DNA from: Sediminicola sp040566555
GTDB taxonomy: Bacteria > Bacteroidota > Bacteroidia > Flavobacteriales > Flavobacteriaceae
Direction: 5' to 3'
Assembly: GCF_040566555.1 (NCBI RefSeq)
Contig: NZ_JBEWYP010000007.1
Span: 1 to 64,000, forward strand
Length of the DNA stretch: 64,000 bases
Positions 7,787-16,348 of this stretch are shown piece after piece. The notes below the pieces were generated by a model that saw only the letters and a program-made list of their open reading frames with translations, searched no databases and was not told the origin of the DNA. The stretch's first letter is position 1. Each line of letters opens with the position of its first letter. Both the position numbers and the translations under genes were made by a program.

Positions 7787-9073
7787 ATGTCAGTTTTAGA
7801 ACGATTAACTTCTGAGGATGCCATAGCATTGGAGAATGAGTACGGAGCACACAATTACCATCCATTACCTGTTGTATTAAGCAGGGGTGAAGGTGTTTAT
7901 GTGTGGGATGTTGAGGGTAAGAAATATTACGATTTCCTCTCGGCCTATTCCGCGGTAAACCAAGGGCATTGCCATCCGAAAATTGTTGGAGCCATGGTAA
8001 AACAGGCGCAAACGTTAACATTAACATCAAGGGCATTTTATAATGATATGCTCGGGAAGTTTGAGAAATACGCATCGGAAACCTTTGGATTCGATAAATT
8101 GTTACCCATGAACACAGGTGCCGAGGCGGTAGAAACTGCGCTGAAGATTTGTAGAAAGTGGGCTTATGAGAAAAAAGGGATCCCTGAAAATGAAGCTGAA
8201 ATAGTTGTTTGTGAGAACAATTTTCACGGCCGTACCACTACAATCATCTCTTTTTCCAACGATGAAGTAGCAAGAAAACATTTTGGCCCTTACACTCAAG
8301 GATTCATCAAAATAGAGTATGATAATCTACAGGCCTTGGAAACAGTCTTGAAAAGCAATAAAAATATTGCAGGATTCCTCGTGGAACCAATTCAGGGAGA
8401 AGCAGGAGTTTTTGTGCCTTCTGAGGGATATCTTGCCAAGGCAAAGGCCTTGTGTGAGGAACACAATGTTCTTTTTATTGCCGATGAAGTTCAGACTGGT
8501 ATAGCGAGAACGGGAAGGTTATTGGCCACATGTGGTAACTGTAGTTGTGCTGATAAGCACTGTAGTGGAACACCAGAAGTAAAACCAGATATTCTAATTT
8601 TGGGAAAAGCTCTTTCTGGAGGTGCCTACCCCGTCTCAGGAGTATTGGCAAATGATAATATTATGGGGGTTATTAGACCTGGTAACCATGGAAGTACATT
8701 TGGTGGTAACCCAGTAGCAGCTGCTGTAGGGATGGCTGCATTGGAAGTTGTAAAAGATGAGAAGTTAGCACAAAATGCATTTGATCTTGGTGAGTTGTTC
8801 CGTGAAGAATTGAACAAATTCATTCCAAATTGCTCTTTGGTAAATGCTGTACGAGGAAAAGGTCTATTGAATGCCATTCTGATCAATGATACAGAAGACA
8901 GTTCAACCGCATGGGACATTTGTATGGCCTTAAAAGAAAACGGACTTTTGGCAAAACCAACACATGGTAACATCATCCGTTTTGCACCGCCTTTGGTTAT
9001 GACCAAGGAACAGTTACTGGATTGTGTATCCATTATAACCACTACCTTGACAAATTTTGAAAGTGAATTATAA
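7787..9073 (+). CDS. rocD: Ornithine--oxo-acid transaminase (ornithine aminotransferase)
   Basis: The 428-residue PLP enzyme converts ornithine and 2-oxoglutarate to glutamate semialdehyde and glutamate, linking arginine catabolism to proline and glutamate. Class-III aminotransferase features are present: the N-terminal YDFLSAYSAVNQGHCHP, MNTGAEAVETA phosphate-binding segment, FHGRT, VEPIQGEAG, ADEVQTG and the PLP lysine K274 in LGKALSGG, then STFGGNP. Between the ADEVQTGIARTG motif and the active-site lysine is a cysteine-rich insertion, C249-x2-C252-x-C254-x4-C259, absent from classical OAT enzymes as I recall them. The gene stands alone, with a clear terminator after it. Confidence 0.93.
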   Translation: MSVLERLTSEDAIALENEYGAHNYHPLPVVLSRGEGVYVWDVEGKKYYDFLSAYSAVNQGHCHPKIVGAMVKQAQTLTLTSRAFYNDMLGKFEKYASETFGFDKLLPMNTGAEAVETALKICRKWAYEKKGIPENEAEIVVCENNFHGRTTTIISFSNDEVARKHFGPYTQGFIKIEYDNLQALETVLKSNKNIAGFLVEPIQGEAGVFVPSEGYLAKAKALCEEHNVLFIADEVQTGIARTGRLLATCGNCSCADKHCSGTPEVKPDILILGKALSGGAYPVSGVLANDNIMGVIRPGNHGSTFGGNPVAAAVGMAALEVVKDEKLAQNAFDLGELFREELNKFIPNCSLVNAVRGKGLLNAILINDTEDSSTAWDICMALKENGLLAKPTHGNIIRFAPPLVMTKEQLLDCVSIITTTLTNFESEL

Positions 9074-9086
9074 GCAATAAGGAATT

Positions 9087-9124
9087 AAAAAGCCGCTGTT
9101 CTTTGGATCAGCGGCTTTTTTTAT
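9087..9124 (+). terminator. Rho-independent terminator after rocD
   Basis: AGCCGCTG (9091-9098) pairs perfectly with CAGCGGCT (9109-9116), extended by A/T pairs and followed by a run of Ts. The A run on the left lets it serve the convergent gene as well. Confidence 0.85.
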
Positions 9125-9183
9125 TTTTAAAACTGAGATTTAATTGAAGCTAAGGGAATCGACCCAAACTCTTGCAAACGCCA

Positions 9184-10515
9184 TTAAAAAGCTGAAGTAA
9201 GATCTCCTCTTGACCTAGATCTTTTTAATTGTCGTTGTATTTTCTTAATAGCCGATTCGATCGATTTTTCAGGTTCTATAATATTGTACTCCCCCCAAAA
9301 TTCCGGATCGGAAAAGCCACTGGCCTCATCACTTAAGATAATACGGGACTTCATTTTTTCCCTTGCCTTCAAATTGGCCTTTTCTGTATTTAGTTCCCAG
9401 TCGGTTATGGCCATTTCTGCAGTCATACTATACACAGAATTAAAAAAACGGTCGTCCCAATTAATTTTAAATTCCAGCAATACATTACTATAGCCGTAAT
9501 ACCACCTTCCATCTTTTTCTCTATAATCTACCCTGTAAGCCACATCGGTTGGCCATACTTTGGCATTGGCAGGCTTTTTACGGACAAATAATTTAGAGGC
9601 CTTGTCCGGGTCGGTAATATTTAAGGAATAAATGGCACTGGTGAGAATTTTATTTTCAGAATCTATGTACAGTTTCCCTTTGTACAAAGGTTCGTAAATA
9701 TAATTGTGTTGTTCAAAATTAACCACATAGATCAATCGGTCATTTACCCTGGTGGACTGATCGAAACTAAAAGAATATTTGGAAATATCCTCATCGGTGA
9801 ATATATATTCGGGATATTTCATAATATCCACATACAACGTATTAAAAGGCCCACCTTCCAATTTAAGGGCAACCGTATCCAATTTACTGTAATCCGTGCT
9901 CTTGCGGGCTTTGTATAGTTGTATTGCATCTCTTTTGGGTGTATTGTATGGTGCCTTATAAATGGTGACCACCGCTTCTGAAAGGGATACATTTTTTCTT
10001 CTCTTCTTTATGGTCTCCCTGTAAAACGCCGTCATGATGGTTGGATCATTAAAATAGTTGTCTCCTTTTTTGGCCAATGTTTCACGCACCAATCCTTCTG
10101 CACTTTTAGGAACAGTTAGGTTTACCTCAGATAATTCAATGCTGGCAATGTCCAATAGAATCTCATTATTTTCGGGTCGTAGCTCATTCAATGAAACTAT
10201 TTTAGTTTTATAACCTAAGAAAGAGATGCTGATATTGCCTTGTACGGTGTTTTTGGGGATTTTTAGTGAGAATGTACCCTCTGTGTTAGTAACGGTGCTG
10301 ATATTGGTCCCTTCCAAAGTAAGTGTAGCAAAAACCAAAGGTTTTTTAGAGTCGCTATCCAAGATTTCCCCACTATACGAATTGTAATTTATCTCCTGTT
10401 CCTCTTCTTGGAAATAAAAAGAAGCATAGGAATTATCGTGGATTCCAATAAAGGACAATACCAATAATGCCGTTATTAGGTGTTTTCTTATAAATATGAA
10501 GTTACATCGTAACAT
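9184..10515 (-). CDS. Exported carboxypeptidase-regulatory-like domain protein
   Basis: The 443-residue protein has a signal peptide (MLRCNFIFIRKHLITALLVL, cleavage near NSYA) and then a beta-sandwich domain of the carboxypeptidase D regulatory type (about residues 45-115; GEILDSDSKKPLVFATLTLEG). The remaining 320 residues are a large domain shared by Bacteroidetes surface proteins, with YREDGR-type strands and many aromatic residues, perhaps a DUF5686-like or peptidase-associated module. There is no TonB plug or barrel. The ATG at 10515 is preferred since an upstream in-frame start would bury the signal sequence. A role in handling surface polymers is only a guess. It is a single-gene unit. 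Confidence 0.65.
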   Translation of the reverse strand: MLRCNFIFIRKHLITALLVLSFIGIHDNSYASFYFQEEEQEINYNSYSGEILDSDSKKPLVFATLTLEGTNISTVTNTEGTFSLKIPKNTVQGNISISFLGYKTKIVSLNELRPENNEILLDIASIELSEVNLTVPKSAEGLVRETLAKKGDNYFNDPTIMTAFYRETIKKRRKNVSLSEAVVTIYKAPYNTPKRDAIQLYKARKSTDYSKLDTVALKLEGGPFNTLYVDIMKYPEYIFTDEDISKYSFSFDQSTRVNDRLIYVVNFEQHNYIYEPLYKGKLYIDSENKILTSAIYSLNITDPDKASKLFVRKKPANAKVWPTDVAYRVDYREKDGRWYYGYSNVLLEFKINWDDRFFNSVYSMTAEMAITDWELNTEKANLKAREKMKSRIILSDEASGFSDPEFWGEYNIIEPEKSIESAIKKIQRQLKRSRSRGDLTSAF

Positions 10516-10713
10516 AAGAGCAATTTTTTTTATAAGCAGTACTTCTCTGGAAATGAGAAGCATACTCACTCTAAGTTAACGAAAATTGACCTAATTTACT
10601 ATTATTTCAGTCGATTTCTATACAGTTATAGACTATAGTATCTACGGTTATATAGATTTGTGAAATGCTGCGCCTTAATTTTAATATTGAAGAAAAAAGT
10701 AATGAGATATCTG

Positions 10714-11280
10714 TTAATTCTTCCGCATACGTTTAGGACCGTACCACAGCCAAAAACCGGTAGTGGTAAAAAGAAAAAGGGCCACGCCCATAATTGAGGT
10801 ATACACTAGTTTAAATTGTCCACTTTGAGTCCCAAAATAATAGTCGAGCAGGGAGCCATCGTGCAATTTTTCTATGTAGTCACCACGTCGTTTTTCTATT
10901 AGCAGTAAATTTCCAGTGGTACCATCCAATTGGACACCCCAAAAATCATCTACAAAGGTAAATTTGACTATGCCCTTGTCCTTTCTAATTTCCATTCGGT
11001 CTACCTCTACATTTGGATTCGCTGAAATGGAATCACTATAGACTTTTAATGCCTTTTGGTGCAGCATATCTAAAGGTTGCCAATCTGCCAAATTGGTAGA
11101 AACTCCTTTTTGGGTCTCGGCCAAGATATAGCCACCACTATTTTTTTTCCATCCCAGTAGGATGCCAGAGATGGAGATTATAAAGAAAAAGGAAAAAAGC
11201 AAAGCGCCCATCGTCCGATGCACTTTTCTGAAAATCCTTAATATTCGAGCTTGTTGTTGTCTTTTAGTAGGATTGGACAT
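10714..11280 (-). CDS. PepSY domain membrane protein
   Basis: The 188-residue protein has an N-terminal membrane helix (about residues 23-45) beginning after FRKVHRTMGALL, a PepSY-like periplasmic domain (about 60-145; WGVQLDGTTGNLL) and a second helix near the C terminus (VYTSIMGVALFLFTTTGFWLWYGP). This is one module of the larger PepSY_TM family, whose members often sit next to TonB receptors and siderophore systems or peptidases. It is 38 bases beyond the M14 peptidase gene's 3' end in the transcript, so both may be expressed together. A role in protecting or regulating a periplasmic peptidase is possible for PepSY proteins but not shown. Confidence 0.75.
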   Translation of the reverse strand: MSNPTKRQQQARILRIFRKVHRTMGALLFSFFFIISISGILLGWKKNSGGYILAETQKGVSTNLADWQPLDMLHQKALKVYSDSISANPNVEVDRMEIRKDKGIVKFTFVDDFWGVQLDGTTGNLLLIEKRRGDYIEKLHDGSLLDYYFGTQSGQFKLVYTSIMGVALFLFTTTGFWLWYGPKRMRKN

Positions 11281-11318
11281 GTATATTTATAAAGAATTTA
11301 AAGGAATTTGGGTTGGTA

Positions 11319-13766
11319 TTAGTTCACCATAAATAAGGCATTCACAAAAAAGAGTTTACCATTTTCCCAAAACCCTCTGAACAAAGGGTTGTCTACCATA
11401 TATACAACTTGACCACGACCGACGTTCTCCACACCAAAAATTAAGGTTTTCCCAATTTTCTTCTGTGCTTCGCTTCCTGCGAATCCGGCAACGGGTACAG
11501 TATCCTTATCTAGATGAACCACGGTTCCCTTATCTAAGTATTCATAAGCATCATCCCCTAATTTTAAGGAAAAATACGTGTCTTTATAACCATACGCTAA
11601 AGGATGTGTTGTGTCTACTTTGGTTTTGAAAATAGCACCTGTAATTGCGTTTTTAATACCTTCTCTTTCAGAAATATCATAGGATTCCAAGGATAGAGTA
11701 GTGTCTTTTTTCATTTCCCTTGCTTTTATTCCAAAGCCCTTTTCTCCATCAATACCATTGATAGCTCCTCCCATAGCGATAAGCTTTCCTCCACTTTTAA
11801 CCCAGTCCTTTAAACGTTGTAACTGATCATCATCAAACGAACTTCCGTACCAACCGTCGGGCAATACCAAAACATCATATTTTGAAAGATCCACTTGTTT
11901 CCAATAATCACTATACAGAATAGAAACAGGATAATTAAGTTGTTGCTCAAAAAAGTGCCAAATTTCCCCAAACTGTAAGGTACTTGTAGGTTCCCCAGAG
12001 AGTACTGCTATTTTTGTATCGGTTACCATCTGTACTGATGAAGAGCCAAAATCCTTACCACCATCTACAAAACCTGTTGTGGTAGCAGTTAAGGTCTTAT
12101 GATTTTTTTTAGCTGATGCCTCCAAAAGTCCTAGGAACCCTTTCTTTTTCTTATTGTCCGCATTGGTGATGATCAAGCTTCCCCTATCGTATTTTTTACC
12201 ACTTAGGGTAAAGGGTTTATCTGTATATCGTACGCGTATTCCTTCTTTTAAAAGTTCTGCCATAAAACGTGCGTCGTCCATACTGTTCCAATCGGTTATA
12301 TAGGCATACGCTTGAGGATCAAGTGGCGTGACTGTATTTTTTTCCGTGGTAGATGTACTGTTAGCCACTAAACTTTCGGAAGCAATTGCGTCCAATCCAT
12401 AGGCATAGGGCAAGGACCAGGCGGTAATGTCGTAGGTCAAGGAATCGCTTAATTTTGCATTGGGCTCAAATAACACTTTGACCAAAGTTCCTTTTGTTTG
12501 ATTGGTGGAGATAACCAAGCTGTTTGATGATGTTTTTGAGGTTCCTGATTTTCCCGAGGCATAATCAAAACCTTTAACAGAAGAGCCGTTGCCAGAACCG
12601 TAAACTATTTGATGTTGGTCTAAAAGTGTTGTAAGTGCCCTTATTTTATCTGCGTCTCCATTAAGGACATAACTCTTGTACTTGTAATTCTTGGGCTGGT
12701 AAAATTTCCTGAATTCATCGTTTAATTTCTGGGAGTTTCCGGCAGCTACTTCAACTGTAGAAATCCCTGTGGTAAAGTGGTGATCAATTCTGTCCTTTAG
12801 AGTAAGGGTATCTCCAATACCGGTGATTATTCCCAATCCTGCTCGTCCACTGCCTCCTTGTTCGTAGGTCATTCCAATGGAACCATTGTACATAGGATAA
12901 GTGTCCCCATAACTGGGGTATAAGAGGTCAAATACTTCCTTAGTGAAGTAGAACCAGCCTTTGGCATCAAAGTATTTTGCATGGTTCTTGCCTATGGTGA
13001 CCTGAAAATCTCTTTGAAAATCGGTGATCACTTCATGAAATGGTTCTGCGGCCGGTGCAAAATAATATGGATTGTTCACCCCTTGTTCGTGGAAGTCCAC
13101 ATGAACATGTGGAAGCCATTGGTTGTACATTTTTAAACGCTGTTGGCTTTCTACTTGTGTTAGCCATGCCCAATCGCGGTTTAGGTCGAACATATAGTGG
13201 TTAGCTCTACCACTCAACCAACCCTCACGGTGTTCTTTGCTATTAGGGTCTACGTTGTTGGGCGTATTTTTATTTTCGTTATACCAGTTGACATAGCGAT
13301 CACGGCCGTCGGGATTGATACAGGGATCCATGATCACAACCGTATTTTCCAAATAGTCCGCTTTATTGGTCAAAAGCTCGTAAATGGTTTGCATGGAGGC
13401 TTCGGTACTTACGCTCTCATTGCCATGCACGTTATAACTCAACCAAACAATGGCTTTTGAAGCATTTCCTGTACCTGTGGTACTTTTTAGATGGTCCTCC
13501 CTGATGCTCTCCAGGTTATTAATATTGGCAGCGGAGGAAACATAGGCCAGTATCAAAGGTCTACGCTCATTTGTTTTGCCATAAGAGGTTAGTTGTACAC
13601 GATCAGCCGCAGCTTCAGCCAGATATTCGTAATAATCCACTACCTCATGATGACGGGTGAATTGAGTTCCCAATTCGTATCCCAAAAATTCCGATGGGGA
13701 TTTAATTTCTTGGGAGATATTGGAGATGGAATATAAAAAACAGGCAAGGAGTAATATTTGCTTCAT
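11319..13766 (-). CDS. Exported M14-family zinc carboxypeptidase
   Basis: The 815-residue protein has a signal peptide (residues 1-19) and a long M14 peptidase domain. The zinc site reads H114-x2-E117 in YNVHGNESVS and a third ligand H226 in HVDFHEQG; the substrate-binding arginine is in FDLNRDW, and MTYEQGG probably carries the catalytic glutamate. After about residue 370 comes a C-terminal region with a glutamine-amidotransferase/ThuA-like Rossmann part (DVLVLPDGWYGSSFDDDQ and GGKLIAMGGAINGI). Such large M14 proteins are common in Bacteroidetes and are thought to degrade extracellular peptides. It lies just upstream of the PepSY gene. Confidence 0.88.
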   Translation of the reverse strand: MKQILLLACFLYSISNISQEIKSPSEFLGYELGTQFTRHHEVVDYYEYLAEAAADRVQLTSYGKTNERRPLILAYVSSAANINNLESIREDHLKSTTGTGNASKAIVWLSYNVHGNESVSTEASMQTIYELLTNKADYLENTVVIMDPCINPDGRDRYVNWYNENKNTPNNVDPNSKEHREGWLSGRANHYMFDLNRDWAWLTQVESQQRLKMYNQWLPHVHVDFHEQGVNNPYYFAPAAEPFHEVITDFQRDFQVTIGKNHAKYFDAKGWFYFTKEVFDLLYPSYGDTYPMYNGSIGMTYEQGGSGRAGLGIITGIGDTLTLKDRIDHHFTTGISTVEVAAGNSQKLNDEFRKFYQPKNYKYKSYVLNGDADKIRALTTLLDQHQIVYGSGNGSSVKGFDYASGKSGTSKTSSNSLVISTNQTKGTLVKVLFEPNAKLSDSLTYDITAWSLPYAYGLDAIASESLVANSTSTTEKNTVTPLDPQAYAYITDWNSMDDARFMAELLKEGIRVRYTDKPFTLSGKKYDRGSLIITNADNKKKKGFLGLLEASAKKNHKTLTATTTGFVDGGKDFGSSSVQMVTDTKIAVLSGEPTSTLQFGEIWHFFEQQLNYPVSILYSDYWKQVDLSKYDVLVLPDGWYGSSFDDDQLQRLKDWVKSGGKLIAMGGAINGIDGEKGFGIKAREMKKDTTLSLESYDISEREGIKNAITGAIFKTKVDTTHPLAYGYKDTYFSLKLGDDAYEYLDKGTVVHLDKDTVPVAGFAGSEAQKKIGKTLIFGVENVGRGQVVYMVDNPLFRGFWENGKLFFVNALFMVN

Positions 13767-13893
13767 ATTGGGAAGAGTGGTTTGTTATTTTCCAAATCTA
13801 ACAATAACTCTACAATTTGTAAACAACTTAACGTATTTTTAGGAACTCAAAATTTCAATAATTTTAACTTTACCCAGATTTTAAGCTGCCTCT

Positions 13894-15498
13894 ATGAAAA
13901 GCGACTGTATACCTTTTAAAAAAACAGGTTATTTTTCCAATTTGATATGTGATTACTTGGACCAAAAGGAAAGTCTGCAGCCTTTTTATAATAGATTCCC
14001 AAACCTAGGTGATTTTAAAGACCAAATATTGGAGAAACAGGCCAATTTTCCAAAGGAAAATAGGGTAGTGCTTCATGGTGCCATAAAGGAGCAGTATGCC
14101 AGTATCGGTATTTCTAGATCAACAGAATTGCATTTAGAATTATTAAAGGACAATTCTACCTTCACCGTTGTAACCGGACATCAATTAAATCTTTTTACCG
14201 GTCCGCTTTACTTTTTATATAAGATTATTTCAACTATTAACCTAACACAGCAACTAAAGGAAGCATATCCCAATTACAATTTTGTGCCTGTTTATTGGAT
14301 GGCCACTGAAGATCATGATTTTGACGAGATCAACTACTTTAATTTCAAGGGTAAAAAATTACAATGGAACAAAGAGGCATCGGGAGCCGTAGGCCACCTA
14401 AATACAGATGGTCTGGATGATGTATATGATATGTTATCCATGGAAATTGGAATAGGTCAAAATGCAGAAGAGTTAAAGACCTTATTCAAGAGGTCTTATT
14501 TGGAACACGATAACCTTACAGATGCAACACGATTTTTGGCCAATGAGCTTTTCGGAGATTATGGATTGGTCATTATAGATGGCGATAATAGGGAGCTCAA
14601 AAAATTACTGGTGCCCTATGCGAAAAAAGACATTCTTGAAAATGTATCATACAAGGCTGTTCTTAATACTGCACAAAGTTTAGAGCAGTTACCGGAGAAT
14701 TACGGTATTCAGGTAAACCCGAGGGAAATCAATTATTTCTATTTAAAAGATGGACTTAGGGAACGTATCATTGAAAAGGACGGATTGTATTACATTAATG
14801 ATACTGATTTAAGTTTTACCGAAAAGGAGCTGTTGGAAGAACTGCATAGTTACCCAGAGCGTTTTTCTCCCAATGTGATTTCCAGACCCTTGTATCAAGA
14901 AATTATTTTACCCAATCTATGTTATATAGGGGGAGGCGGAGAGCTGGCCTATTGGTTGGAATTGAAATCCTCCTTTGAAGAAATGGGTATAACTTTTCCA
15001 ATCTTGCTATTGAGAAACTCAGCCTTGATCATAACACAAAAACAAGATGACAAATTAACCAAGCTAAATTTGGATATCGCTGATCTGTTTTTAAAGCAAA
15101 GTAGTTTTATCAATAAAAAGATCAGGACCATATCTAATATCGATATAGACTTTTCACCACAAAGACAACATTTGCAAGAGCAGTTTCAAGGACTTTATAG
15201 TCTTGCAGAACAAACCGACAAATCTTTTTTAGGGGCTGTGAAGGCACAAGAGGTAAAACAGCTCAAAGGTCTTGACAATTTAGAAAAGCGACTTTTAAAG
15301 GCCCAAAAAAGAAAGTTAAAAGATCATGTAGTACGTATGACGGAAATACAGAATGAGTTGTTTCCCAATAAATCGCTACAAGAACGCAATTTGAATTTTT
15401 CGGAACTTTATTTGGAGTACGGGAAAGAACTGATTCCCACCCTGATGAGTGCTTTAAAACCACTGTCTGGAGAATTTGCCATACTGACATTAGATTAA
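13894..15498 (+). CDS. bshC: Bacillithiol biosynthesis cysteine-adding enzyme BshC
   Basis: The 534-residue protein is the putative cysteine ligase that completes bacillithiol (Cys-GlcN-malate), the main low-molecular-weight thiol in this group. The family signature TVVTGHQLNLFTGPLYFLYK occurs around residues 90-110, followed by YWMATEDHDFDEIN, and GGGGELAYWLELK further on; the C-terminal third is coiled coil (QEVKQLKGLDNLEKRL). The length agrees with the family. The partners BshA and BshB are not in the window, which is normal as bsh genes are scattered. A TAACTTTA sequence about 25 bases upstream is a poor -7 element. Confidence 0.92.
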   Translation: MKSDCIPFKKTGYFSNLICDYLDQKESLQPFYNRFPNLGDFKDQILEKQANFPKENRVVLHGAIKEQYASIGISRSTELHLELLKDNSTFTVVTGHQLNLFTGPLYFLYKIISTINLTQQLKEAYPNYNFVPVYWMATEDHDFDEINYFNFKGKKLQWNKEASGAVGHLNTDGLDDVYDMLSMEIGIGQNAEELKTLFKRSYLEHDNLTDATRFLANELFGDYGLVIIDGDNRELKKLLVPYAKKDILENVSYKAVLNTAQSLEQLPENYGIQVNPREINYFYLKDGLRERIIEKDGLYYINDTDLSFTEKELLEELHSYPERFSPNVISRPLYQEIILPNLCYIGGGGELAYWLELKSSFEEMGITFPILLLRNSALIITQKQDDKLTKLNLDIADLFLKQSSFINKKIRTISNIDIDFSPQRQHLQEQFQGLYSLAEQTDKSFLGAVKAQEVKQLKGLDNLEKRLLKAQKRKLKDHVVRMTEIQNELFPNKSLQERNLNFSELYLEYGKELIPTLMSALKPLSGEFAILTLD

Positions 15499-15537
15499 TT
15501 GTTTAACGTGTAGGTGCAAATTTTATGGGATTGAATT

Positions 15538-16083
15538 TTAAGGCACCAAAAATTGTCCTTCCCAATCCGAATCTTCCTTGGAGTATCGGACCCTAATATG
15601 ATTGGGTCTTTTTAGTTTTAAATATTCTATTTTGAAAGGATGGATCTCCACCACGCAAAAATGATTCTCATCATTTAAATATTCAATGATATCAGGATTT
15701 TTGATTTCCTTTCCTGGTGCTTCAGAGGTAGTGTAATCTCTTTTAGATTCTTCAGGTACCGCATCCCAGAGTAATTTTTTACTTTTAACGTCATTGTTCA
15801 CTATGGCTAAACCTTCAATCCGTAATTGCATTAGTTTTTCCGGATGATAAAAAAGTAAGCTTACTTTTTTGTTTTCTTTTATATGCGTAACTTTTTTTGA
15901 ACGTTTATCGGTGAAAAACGTGAGCATCAATTCATCAGTGGCCTTGCGAAGAACAATAGTCCGTAACCTGGCTATATTGTCTAATCCTACCGTAGCTAGA
16001 GTACAGTATCGGAAAGGATGCCCTGTTTCGGTTGCTCCTTTTCGCAGTTCTTCCTTAAGTTCGTTAAAAAAAGTCGATTTCAT
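15538..16083 (-). CDS. Pyridoxamine 5'-phosphate oxidase-like flavin-binding protein
   Basis: The 181-residue protein has the split-barrel fold of FMN-binding oxidases: an N-terminal LATVGLDNIARLRTIVLRK strand pair, FFTDKRSKKVTHIKEN, and YHPEKLMQLRIEG. The C-terminal tail differs from true PdxH and lacks its full substrate-binding end, so I would not call it pyridoxine oxidase; it may be a general flavin or F420-like reductase. It is convergent with bshC, with 39 bases between stops and no obvious terminator there. Confidence 0.78.
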   Translation of the reverse strand: MKSTFFNELKEELRKGATETGHPFRYCTLATVGLDNIARLRTIVLRKATDELMLTFFTDKRSKKVTHIKENKKVSLLFYHPEKLMQLRIEGLAIVNNDVKSKKLLWDAVPEESKRDYTTSEAPGKEIKNPDIIEYLNDENHFCVVEIHPFKIEYLKLKRPNHIRVRYSKEDSDWEGQFLVP

Positions 16084-16210
16084 GTGCCTTATTTTCTCTA
16101 ATAAAGATAAAAAATAAAAGAACAGGGTAGGGTATTTTGTTTATAAGTTGTTTAGTGTATAAACAGTGCATAAAGCATAAGTTTCAAATAATAGTAGTTA
16201 GGTTAGTTTT

Positions 16211-16270
16211 CCCAATGGAGATTGGGATCGATTTAAAAGCTCGGGGTGGTTTCCGGGCTTTTTTTTGTTT
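16211..16270 (+). promoter_or_regulatory. Hairpin followed by terminator-like stem before the PLP decarboxylase gene
   Basis: CCCAAT-GGAG-ATTGGG (16211-16226) forms a short perfect hairpin. It is followed by AAAGCTCGG (16236-16244) pairing with CCGGGCTTT (16253-16261), one G-T wobble, and a run of Ts. The gene on the left points away, so a rightward transcript that ends here must begin within the 150 bases upstream. This is either a small RNA with its terminator or a leader/attenuator of the decarboxylase gene at 16349. Which is not decided by sequence alone. Confidence 0.5.
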
Positions 16271-16348
16271 GGGATTGAAGTAAATCAGGGTCTCCTTCCG
16301 CTTAAAAAGTGGCTCAAAACATTACCTTTGCCAAAAGACCTAGGCCAA

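Noticed and set aside
8531..8563. Frameshift as cause of the cysteine-rich stretch in rocD
   Set aside because: The reading frame stays open and the flanking ARTG and PDILILGK motifs are in frame, so it is a real insertion rather than an error.
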